Assembly (NCBI GenBank): GCA_003230535.1
Contig: QIEW01000124.1
Span: 1 to 11,034 of the forward strand
Source of the DNA: a bacterium
GTDB lineage: Bacteria > SZUA-182 > SZUA-191
Length of the DNA stretch: 11,034 nt
Direction: 5' to 3'
A program made the position numbers and the translations under genes. This document shows, piece after piece, positions 1 to 6,260 of the stretch; the first letter of the stretch is position 1; each line of letters starts with the position of its first letter. Under the pieces are notes generated by a model that saw only the letters and a list, made by a program, of their open reading frames with translations, was not told the DNA's origin and ran no database searches.

Positions 1-400
1 TCATCATAGAGAATGTCAGGTTATAGCCGGTAGCAGATGTGCTGAGTTTTGTTAATGCCACATTTTCTTTTTATCAAGCGTCTGAGACCAGGCAACTGGG
101 TATATGCAGCGTGAAAAGGGTTTTTGCTAGGCTGAATTGCCGGTTTAAATTTTTGTTTTTTTTCTCTATTTTTCTTTGGTATAATATTGATATGAAGTTT
201 ATTTTTATTAAAAATCAGGGTCGTGTGGCTTATAATTTCCATGAAATTTTCCGGAAACAAATTTTTCTAACTATTTTTAACACGCGATAAGTTGTTTTTA
301 TTTACAATTAGTTATTTTAGCAATATCCAAGAATAGGCAGTATGGGCATATAAATTGCTACTCTAATTTAGTTTTGTAATGAACCATAAAGTATATTATT
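1..400. other. AT-rich stretch without a convincing gene
   Basis: No supported protein family is visible here. Two open frames of about 80 codons exist on opposite strands (39-290 + and 21-260 -), but neither has a Shine-Dalgarno site and both read as low-complexity Phe/Ile/Lys or Lys/Asn/Pro sequence, as expected from chance frames in AT-rich DNA. The only clear signal is an extended -10 box at 177-185 on the + strand, listed separately. The stretch may be the upstream control region of the large gene at 610, later separated from it by insertion of the MITE at 401-565. Confidence 0.5.
177..185 (+). promoter_or_regulatory. Extended -10 promoter element (TGGTATAAT)
   Basis: The sequence TGGTATAAT is a perfect extended -10 match (TGn followed by TATAAT). 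Upstream is a T-rich tract with no good -35 hexamer at 16-18 bp; the nearest TTGTTT is 21 bp away. The predicted start point (about 192) falls on an ATG that opens a 32-codon frame ending at 290, so a leaderless small ORF is conceivable. A long leader for the gene at 610 is the simpler reading, because nothing else on this strand lies between. Confidence 0.45.
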
Positions 401-565
401 AACTCATGTTACGACAAACTAAAATACTGACCAAGGCTCGGTGATTTTAACCGCAGAGAACGCAGAGGTCACAGAGAGTAGTACTTATCCTCCGCGCTCT
501 CTGTGTCCTCCGCGGTTAATAATTTATGGTTTTGGTAGATTGTCAATCCTCGCGTAAGGTGAGTT
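401..565 (+). repeat. MITE-like element, copy 1 (165 bp)
   Basis: The element is bounded by imperfect terminal inverted repeats: it starts AACTCATGTTACG and ends CGTAAGGTGAGTT, matching in all but two positions of 13. Internally it is a long imperfect palindrome built from CCGCAGAGAACGCAGAGG and its near-complement, with CTCTCTGTG and CCGCGGTTA on the other arm, so the transcript could fold into a large hairpin. It has no coding capacity. The trinucleotide ATT flanks both ends and may be a target duplication, although the surroundings are AT-rich. A near-identical inverted copy lies at 5435-5628. From memory, CTCTGCG/CTCTGTG palindromes of this sort are widespread intergenic repeats in anaerobic bacteria; no database was consulted. 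Confidence 0.85.
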
Positions 566-609
566 ATTAATAAATGAAATGGCAGCCTTCACTAAAAGAG
601 GGTAAGATC

Positions 610-3174
610 ATGTATCCTCGTCCTAAATCGGCTCAGCGCAAAAAAGCTCGAGGTTTCAATAAATTTGTCGCCCATTCTGTATTTGCGCACCTTCTTGTTC
701 TATTATTATTAAGTTTAGTCCAAGGGCATTCTGCCATAGACAAGCTTAACGAGCCTATTCCCATAAAGATCGTAAAGCTGGAGACAAAAAAGCTTCCCAG
801 CAACAGGCCAACGCTTAAAAACCCGAGTAAGCGGCCAATCTCTAAAGGGGGGAAGAAACCTACCAAGGGGGATACGGGGAAAGCCCGGATGCGGAAGACA
901 ATTAATAGACGTATAAAGGGTGTCCTCAAACCTCAAGCCAAAGGGGAACCTCTCCAGAAGGTTCGCAAACAAAAAGCGGCTCTCTCCAAGCCGATGGAGA
1001 GTCTTAAGCCTTCCACCCCCGCTACCCAGCAACCGACTAAAAATTTGAAAAAAAAGCAGGCTGTTGCCAGGCTGCTACCCCAAAAACCGAAACAAAGCCG
1101 AACTAAAAAAATAAATCCGACACGGAAAAAGCTAACCGCTAAACTGGACCCTTCCTATAAGAAGAACTATACGTCGAAAATTAAGCCGATGAGACGAAAG
1201 AGTCTCTCTCTGAAAAAGGAGATAAAAAGTACAAAACAGAAGCATTTGTCTCAAAAAGAACAAACCCAGAAAGTTACCCACACAAAAGCTGCGATGCCCA
1301 AAGAGAATATCAAGCTCAGAATGATAGACCAAGAAGCCCCCAAGGTGAAGACCGAACGCCAAACAACTGCCAGCCACACTCCTGTGCCCACCCAAACAGC
1401 AAAGGATCGGCAGGTCAAATATGAGCGGCAGGCACCTCCATCTTCTCAGGTTAAAATAACCGAAAAGCGGGTGAAATACAAACATACTTCCACCCCTATG
1501 GTGCGCCAAATGAAGCTAGACCCCGCCAAAACACCGACCAAAGTTACCCAAACGACAACTTCAGCGGAATATACCGAAAAAATAACTCAAATGACAAAAG
1601 AACTAACCGTAATGCCCCAGATAGATGACTATACCCCTTCCAGCCAGCTCCTTAAGAAGGAGATGTCACAGGAAAAGGCCTCCAGGTTTGCGGAAAAGGC
1701 CGCGGTGAAGACAAAAATTATGACGGTTAAGAAAAAACAACGCGAAATAACAATTGAATATACCTATCAGGAAAAGGTTCAAAAGTCAACCCGTCCGGTA
1801 GAAAGGCGGGTCAATTATACTAAAGACGCTCCCCAGGTTAGTAAACCCGCTTCGATGACTCACGTGTCAGTTTTTGTCCCGGAAATCTCTGCTCAAACGA
1901 AAGCTACCGAGGAAATTCCTCAAATGGCCCGCAAGTCGGCCGCTACTTTGCCCCGGACTTCCAGCGCTTCCTCTTCCAGCAAGTTCCTGAAGAGTGAGCT
2001 GGCGGCAGCGGAAACCCCTAAGTTTGGAGAGAAGACCGCCACTCTCGCCATGATAAGGACAACGCCGGTGGAGCGGAGCAAGGCAAGGGTCGAATACTCT
2101 TACGATACAGCCGGCAAAAAATCGGCTCTACCGGCGGTGGAGACCAAAAGGCAGCCAGCCTATTCCCAGAGCGAACCGCGAGCTAGCAGCCAGGCCGCCA
2201 TGGTTGAAATAACCGATTTCACGGAAGAATTTTCAACTGAAGCGACCGCTTCCAGCGCCTCTTTAGGAAGTATCAGCAAACAGGAACAAAGTTCCCGCAC
2301 CTTAGAGATGCCGGATGAGGGCGCGATTGGAGGAGCGGCGGTTCAAGTTCAACAGGACGCGGTTATTCAATTTCAACAGAAAACGCAGGAAGAGGGTGGA
2401 TCTGCTGAATCTGGACATACTACCAGAGCTAATGTCCGACAACCGGTGTTTACCTCCACAGGCCAGGGCACACAAGCGCGCTCTAAAATTAAAAACCTCA
2501 GCGTTAGCAGAGGTGGCAGCATAGATAAAACAACCAAGTTAGCCGCCATTTCCACCCTTGGCAGCCGGAGCGGCAAAGGAAGGTCTGCTACCGGCGCGCC
2601 TAAGTCTCTGGAAGTTGATATCGACCTCCCGGCCGGTAATACTTTAGATCAGGCGCTTTATCACCTTCAAGGGACTATTGGTCAGGATGTAAAAATGGCC
2701 TTTATTACCGTCAATGACGTCACGCAACTGGTTAACGTAGAGGGAGGCCGGTTTGATGCTGAGATCGCTTTAGCTCAAGGAGTTAATGCGGTAGAGGTGC
2801 TCGCCTTTTCCTCCGGCGGAGGGATGGGCAAAGAAACCTTTAACCTGATATTTGCTCCCCCGGGCCGTGTGCCGGTGGTCACCCTGACATCTCCTGAGAA
2901 CGGCAAACAAGGCGTCCGGGAAGGAGACCCTATTATAGTAGAAGGAACGGTTGATGATCCCACGATTACCAAGGTCACTCTTTTCATGAATCGTGTTCCG
3001 ATCAAAATTAAGGCAAAAAATGGGCGTTTTAGACGCAAAGTGTTTATCCCGAGAGGTCGAATTACCAGTTTCAGGGCAATGGCCAAAAACTTGGAAGGCA
3101 CTTCCGGCTACAGCGCGCTGCATACGGTTCTTTCCGGATATGAGATTGATCTGCTAAACCCCCGTCCCTACTAA
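610..3174 (+). CDS. Large membrane-anchored TonB-like/Ig-like protein
   Basis: This 854-aa protein appears to be a single-pass envelope protein. Residues 1-18 are basic, about 19-38 form one hydrophobic helix (HLLVLLLLSLV), and then IPIKIVKLE follows. That layout is typical of the TonB/TolA-type energy-transducer N-terminus. Residues about 60-640 are a low-complexity linker, first Lys/Arg/Thr/Pro-rich, then Ser/Ala/Glu-rich, with a degenerate ~112-residue repeat (from about 344 and 456). Residues about 665-752 and 754-842 look like two beta-sandwich modules of the glucodextranase-B/bacterial Ig kind (TSPENG, then EGTVDDP and an NGRFRRKV strand). No TonB C-terminal domain is visible, and no exbB/exbD lie nearby. 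The start at 610 is preferred over an in-frame ATG at 574, because GAGGG lies 7 nt upstream of 610 while 574 abuts the MITE end. Its role is unknown; cross-wall tethering or scaffolding is an inference. Confidence 0.8.
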   Translation: MYPRPKSAQRKKARGFNKFVAHSVFAHLLVLLLLSLVQGHSAIDKLNEPIPIKIVKLETKKLPSNRPTLKNPSKRPISKGGKKPTKGDTGKARMRKTINRRIKGVLKPQAKGEPLQKVRKQKAALSKPMESLKPSTPATQQPTKNLKKKQAVARLLPQKPKQSRTKKINPTRKKLTAKLDPSYKKNYTSKIKPMRRKSLSLKKEIKSTKQKHLSQKEQTQKVTHTKAAMPKENIKLRMIDQEAPKVKTERQTTASHTPVPTQTAKDRQVKYERQAPPSSQVKITEKRVKYKHTSTPMVRQMKLDPAKTPTKVTQTTTSAEYTEKITQMTKELTVMPQIDDYTPSSQLLKKEMSQEKASRFAEKAAVKTKIMTVKKKQREITIEYTYQEKVQKSTRPVERRVNYTKDAPQVSKPASMTHVSVFVPEISAQTKATEEIPQMARKSAATLPRTSSASSSSKFLKSELAAAETPKFGEKTATLAMIRTTPVERSKARVEYSYDTAGKKSALPAVETKRQPAYSQSEPRASSQAAMVEITDFTEEFSTEATASSASLGSISKQEQSSRTLEMPDEGAIGGAAVQVQQDAVIQFQQKTQEEGGSAESGHTTRANVRQPVFTSTGQGTQARSKIKNLSVSRGGSIDKTTKLAAISTLGSRSGKGRSATGAPKSLEVDIDLPAGNTLDQALYHLQGTIGQDVKMAFITVNDVTQLVNVEGGRFDAEIALAQGVNAVEVLAFSSGGGMGKETFNLIFAPPGRVPVVTLTSPENGKQGVREGDPIIVEGTVDDPTITKVTLFMNRVPIKIKAKNGRFRRKVFIPRGRITSFRAMAKNLEGTSGYSALHTVLSGYEIDLLNPRPY

Positions 3175-3373
3175 ACCTCTCCGGCGAAGAATATCCCCAG
3201 GGATAGATCTGTATCTAAAGGTGCTTTTATCTGTTTGTTTGATATAAAATCTCTTGTTTTAGGTCGGTTGAAGCAGGAGTCGAAAACAGTAACTTATTGA
3301 TTGTTTGACAGTCATGGCGACGACAGTGACCTACCCCTAGCAAAACTGTCCCTTTCTCAGTGGAATAAATAGT

Positions 3374-3403
3374 TTGACATTACCTTTTTTATAGTGTAAA
3401 AAT
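3374..3403 (+). promoter_or_regulatory. Candidate csp promoter
   Basis: A perfect -35 box TTGACA (3374-3379) is followed after 17-18 bp by a weak A-rich -10 (TAAAAA, or AAAAAT with a TGT extension, ending near 3403). It would start a transcript near 3410, giving about 155 nt of leader before the cold-shock ATG. Long leaders are characteristic of cold-inducible csp genes. The -35 is convincing and the -10 is not strong. Confidence 0.45.
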
Positions 3404-3430
3404 ACAAATAAAATTTCCGGAGGTTTTTTG

Positions 3431-3496
3431 TTGGAGGCAAAGGCTGTCAAACTCCAAAGGGATTTGATGGTTTTTTTGGGTTTAAGATTCTGGTAA
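3431..3496 (+). CDS. Possible 21-aa leader peptide upstream of csp
   Basis: A TTG codon opens a 21-codon frame (peptide beginning [12 protein letters not shown], ending GLRFW) that closes with TAA. The support is a strong Shine-Dalgarno CCGGAGG exactly 7 nt upstream, inside what should be the untranslated leader of the cold-shock gene. No homology is recognised. It may be a genuine leader ORF whose translation influences csp expression, or only a purine-rich leader element that mimics an SD site. The TTG start and the short length keep confidence low. Confidence 0.25.
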   Translation: MEAKAVKLQRDLMVFLGLRFW

Positions 3497-3564
3497 TTCT
3501 GAGGGGTGGAACCTTGGCTTGCCTGGACTTAAACTTTTCAGAGTTAAAAAAGAGGTATCGTAAC

Positions 3565-3765
3565 ATGGCAAAAGGTGTTGTAAAGTGGTTTAATGAATCT
3601 AAGGGTTTTGGCTTTATTCAGCAGGAAGATGGTACTGATGTTTTTGTTCACTTCTCGGCCATTCAGGACGAGGGGTTCAAATCCTTGGCCGAAGGGCAGG
3701 AAGTAACCTTTGAGGTGACTAAAGGGCCCAAAGGTCTTCAAGCGACTAATGTGGTGAAAAGATAA
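3565..3765 (+). CDS. csp: Cold-shock protein, CspA family
   Basis: This is a 66-aa single cold-shock domain protein, an RNA/ssDNA chaperone that binds single-stranded nucleic acid and melts secondary structure in the cytoplasm. It begins [10 protein letters not shown] and carries the RNP1-type motif KGFGFI (residues 13-18) and RNP2-type VFVHF (26-30), with the surface aromatic residues W8, F15, F17, F27 and H29 of the binding face. Length and termini match the family exactly. The ATG at 3565 has AGAGG 9 nt upstream. An in-frame TTG at 3514, itself preceded by a GAGGGG site at 3501-3506, could give a 17-residue N-terminal extension, but family members normally start at MxxGxVKWFN. The gene stands alone with a long leader, which suggests post-transcriptional control. 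Confidence 0.95.
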   Translation: MAKGVVKWFNESKGFGFIQQEDGTDVFVHFSAIQDEGFKSLAEGQEVTFEVTKGPKGLQATNVVKR

Positions 3766-4128
3766 GCATTAGAATCCAGTAAGAGATGGGTTATCTCCGC
3801 TAACCCCTTGCCTGTCGCGTTCCTCTCGAGATTCGGTTCCTACTGATTTTGTTGTCTTTCCTGAAGAGATCAAAAGCGCTAAAGGAGGGAGGTTTGTCAA
3901 CTATAACTACTAAAAAATTCTCAATTTAATCCCGGAATTCTGGGCATATGTTTAAGCAAGAGGTTGCTGGAGAGTTTTTAATCGTGTCACTGAAATGCCA
4001 GCGGTTGCAAACAGAGTGAATTTATACGGGAGAGAGCGGAACTTTAATCGCTTGTTTTATCGACCATAAAGGGAATCCCCTGAATACTCGAATAGAACCT
4101 TTTTGAAACCAAAAGGAAGTTTCCTGGC
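3766..4128 (+). other. Intergenic stretch with an orphan strong RBS
   Basis: This is 363 bp without a convincing gene. A weak 6-bp hairpin (GGGTTA/TAACCC, about 3789-3807) lacks a following T-run, so it is a poor terminator for csp. At 3881-3892 is a strong Shine-Dalgarno-like AAAGGAGGGAGG, whose only nearby frame is an 11-codon TTG ORF (3894-3929). A 23-codon ATG frame at 3948-4019 has no ribosome-binding site. These could be leader ORFs of the radical SAM gene or remnants of a decayed gene; neither is recognised. Confidence 0.4.
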
Positions 4129-5433
4129 ATGGATAAACCTAAGCTGCTTCTCATCACTCCGGCACAGGACAAAGACCGGTTAGGCTCCCGCCGCAGGAGA
4201 AAAACTTCAATACCAAAACTCACCTTGCCTTTGCTTGCCGCTTATGCAAACGATCGTTTTGATGTCCGCATTATAGATGAGACTGTTGAGGATATTGATT
4301 TCAATATAAAAGCGGACCTGGTTGGGATAACAATTATGACCCAATTGGCCCAGCGAGGTTACGAAATTGCCAGTGAGTTTCGCAGCCGGGGAAGCCGGGT
4401 CGTCATGGGCGGATTTCACGTTTTCTTCTTCCCGGAGGATGCCGAGCAACATGTGGATGCTTTGGTAATCGGCGAAGGAGATACGGCTTGGAAAGAGTTA
4501 TTAGCGGATTTCCTGGCGGGTAAAATGAAGAAACGCTATCAAGCGGAAACTCCGCACAACCTGGTCGGACTGCCTCGTCCCCGCCTTGACCTTCTAAAAC
4601 AAGAAGCCTATAGCTTTATCAACGTACTCGAAACTGCTCGGGGGTGCCCGCATAGATGTTCCTACTGTGCAGTTACCAGATATTGGGGTTACAAGTTTCG
4701 TTTCCGGCCGATTGAGGAGGTGGTTGAAGAGGTTCGCTCAATGCCGCCTGGCGGTATTATTTTCGTTGACGATAATATTGTCGGCTCCCCTAAACGGTCA
4801 AAAGAGCTGTTTCGCGCTTTGATACCCCTAAAGCGTCGCTGGTCCGCCCAAGCCGATTTGAAAATAGCCAAGGACCCCGAGCTATTGGAACTTGCCGCGG
4901 AAAGCGGCTGCAAATGGCTGCTTATGGGTATCGAAAGCATCAATGCCGAAAACCTTAAGGATGTCGGCAAGGCCCGCGTCAATGCAGTCGAACAAATTGA
5001 ACAATCCGTCGCTTCGATCCGTGCGGTGGGAATTAAAATCTTCGGTTCGTTCATCTTTGGATTTGATCACGACGAGAAGAGTGTGTTTGAGCAAACCGTT
5101 CAATTCTGTATAGACAATCGCATTGAAGGAGCTAATTTTTATATATTCACCCCGCTGCCGTTTACCGAACTCTATGATCAAATGGAGCGGGAAGGGCGCA
5201 TTCTCCACCGCGACTGGTCAAGATACGATATGAACCATGTTGTTTTTAAACCCAGGAAGATGACTCCGGAAGAGCTGCTGGAAGGATACCTGGGCGCTTA
5301 CCGGTCATTTTACTCGATTAAATCGATAAAGAAGCGAGTATGGCCCCCCAACAAAGATTTCTGGGAAGCCTTGAGTGTCAATATAGGCCGGAAGTTGAAC
5401 TACAGGTATTTCGAAGAGGGATGCCGCTATTAA
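4129..5433 (+). CDS. B12-binding-type radical SAM protein
   Basis: This 434-aa cytosolic protein combines an N-terminal Rossmann-like cobalamin-binding-type domain (about residues 1-140: KLLLITPAQ, DLVGITIMTQ, VVMGGFH, VIGEGD) with a radical SAM core. The [4Fe-4S]-binding CxxxCxxC motif is C173-PHR-C177-SY-C180, followed by the family-typical WGYKFRFRP and FVDDNI. The C-terminal block HVVFKPRKMTPEELLEGY and following FYSIKSIKKR resemble class B methylase-like members, some of which (for example HpnP-type) methylate lipids at unactivated carbon. The B12 domain does not show the DxHxxG motif, so any cobalamin would probably be bound base-off without a His ligand. The substrate cannot be told from the sequence. 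AAGGAAG about 10 nt upstream supports the start. The stop codon TAA lies at the edge of MITE copy 2. Confidence 0.9.
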   Translation: MDKPKLLLITPAQDKDRLGSRRRRKTSIPKLTLPLLAAYANDRFDVRIIDETVEDIDFNIKADLVGITIMTQLAQRGYEIASEFRSRGSRVVMGGFHVFFFPEDAEQHVDALVIGEGDTAWKELLADFLAGKMKKRYQAETPHNLVGLPRPRLDLLKQEAYSFINVLETARGCPHRCSYCAVTRYWGYKFRFRPIEEVVEEVRSMPPGGIIFVDDNIVGSPKRSKELFRALIPLKRRWSAQADLKIAKDPELLELAAESGCKWLLMGIESINAENLKDVGKARVNAVEQIEQSVASIRAVGIKIFGSFIFGFDHDEKSVFEQTVQFCIDNRIEGANFYIFTPLPFTELYDQMEREGRILHRDWSRYDMNHVVFKPRKMTPEELLEGYLGAYRSFYSIKSIKKRVWPPNKDFWEALSVNIGRKLNYRYFEEGCRY

Positions 5434-5434
5434 T

Positions 5435-5628
5435 AACTCACCTTACGCAAGGATTGACAATCTACCAAAACCATAAATTATTAACCGCGGCGGACACAGA
5501 GAGCGCGGAGGATAAATCAATTGTTTTTCAATGAGTTGCAGAAATACTACTCTCTGTGACCTCTGCGTTATCTGCGGTTAAAATCACCGAGCCTTGGTCA
5601 GTATTTTAGTATTGCCGTAACATGAGTT
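5435..5628 (-). repeat. MITE-like element, copy 2 (194 bp, inverted)
   Basis: This is the reverse complement of the element at 401-565. Read on the - strand, it differs by about four substitutions, one 1-nt indel, and one 28-nt insertion near the centre (about 5516-5544 on the + strand, containing GTTTTTCAATGAGTTGC). The same terminal inverted repeats and flanking AAT (ATT in element orientation) are present. It lies directly after the stop of the radical SAM gene and downstream of tadA on the other strand, so its hairpin could act as a bidirectional transcription barrier. It has no coding capacity. Confidence 0.85.
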
Positions 5629-5654
5629 AATAAAATAAACACCACAGCCTGCGA

Positions 5655-5682
5655 TTGCCGGCAAATGGACTATGCCCGGCAA
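5655..5682 (-). terminator. Hairpin downstream of tadA
   Basis: A 7-bp inverted repeat (TTGCCGG / CCGGCAA) with a 14-nt loop lies 9 nt beyond the tadA stop on the - strand. There is no downstream T-run, so it is a weak or non-canonical terminator at best. It may instead act as a 3' stabilising stem. Confidence 0.3.
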
Positions 5683-5690
5683 GACAGTTT

Positions 5691-6182
5691 CTAAGCAACA
5701 TTATTCTGGTCTGTCATTGGAGCTGTATGGCGGATTGAAGAAAAGAATTGCCGTAACAATTCCCGGCATTCGGCAGCCAAAAGACCTTTGATAACTTCCA
5801 GCTGATGATTAAGGGTGGGGTGATTTATTATGTTAAATACGGAGCCGGCGGCCCCCCAAACAGGAGAATCCGTACCGTAAATCAGACTTGAGAGCCGGGA
5901 GAACATGATCGCCCCGGCACACATCGGACAAGGTTCCAGCGTAACATACATCCGCGCCCCATCCAGCCGCCACCCCCCCCTGACTACCGCCGCTCTCCGC
6001 AGCGCCAACACCTCCGCATGCGCCGTAGGATCGCCGGACAACTCGCGCTGGTTTCTCCCACGGGCGATTTCCCGTCCAGCATAGACAATCACCGCCCCGA
6101 CCGGCACCTCTCCTTCCCGCGCCGCTAACCGGGCCTCCTCCAACGCCAGCTGCATAAATGCCTCATCGCTCTCCGTCCACAT
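5691..6182 (-). CDS. tadA: tRNA-specific adenosine deaminase TadA
   Basis: This 163-aa enzyme converts adenosine to inosine at wobble position 34 of tRNA-Arg(ACG), allowing one tRNA to read three codons. It is a cytidine/deoxycytidylate-deaminase fold protein with catalytic zinc. The signature is HAE (H55, catalytic E57) and PCPMC (C85 and C88 as zinc ligands), with VPVGAVIV and GDPTAHAE around the active site; F-x-I-I-NHPTLNH in the C-terminal part is also typical of TadA. Length is normal. The ATG is preceded by AAGAGG 5 nt upstream and by a second AAGGAG about 18 nt upstream. It lies 78 bp after the glycosyltransferase gene on the same strand and may be co-transcribed with it. In many Firmicutes tadA precedes the SRP RNA and dnaX; here MITE copy 2 follows instead. 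Confidence 0.96.
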   Translation of the reverse strand: MWTESDEAFMQLALEEARLAAREGEVPVGAVIVYAGREIARGRNQRELSGDPTAHAEVLALRRAAVVRGGWRLDGARMYVTLEPCPMCAGAIMFSRLSSLIYGTDSPVWGAAGSVFNIINHPTLNHQLEVIKGLLAAECRELLRQFFSSIRHTAPMTDQNNVA

Positions 6183-6260
6183 AAGCGCCTCTTATATTAA
6201 CTCCTTCCGCCGATATTTTGCCCCTTGTGGTATTAGCGAAGCCAATTCCTGACCTGTTCA

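Larger units (their letters stand above)
3175..3564 (+). other. Intergenic region holding the csp promoter and leader
   Basis: This is 390 bp without a standard-length gene. Just after the stop of the large gene is a tiny palindrome, TATCCCCAGGGATA, too short to be a terminator. At 3307-3351 the hexamers GACAGT and ACTGTC form a widely spaced inverted pair around a C-rich segment. The right part holds a candidate promoter (3374-3403) and a leader with two strong but unusual ribosome-binding sites (3417-3423 and 3501-3506). Together they fit the long, structured leader known for cspA-type genes. Confidence 0.5.

Noticed and set aside
401-565. CRISPR-like repeat interpretation of the CGCAGAG/CTCTGTG motifs
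   Set aside because: The motifs form one palindrome with terminal inverted repeats and have no regular repeat-spacer array.
3305-3352. Possible insertion-sequence end around GACAGTGACCTACCCCTAGC
   Set aside because: It loosely recalled transposon ends, but no matching partner end, target duplication or transposase was found in the window.
3948-4019. 23-codon ATG frame (MFKQEVAGEF...) before the radical SAM gene
   Set aside because: There is no ribosome-binding site and no recognisable homology; it is described only as part of the intergenic stretch.
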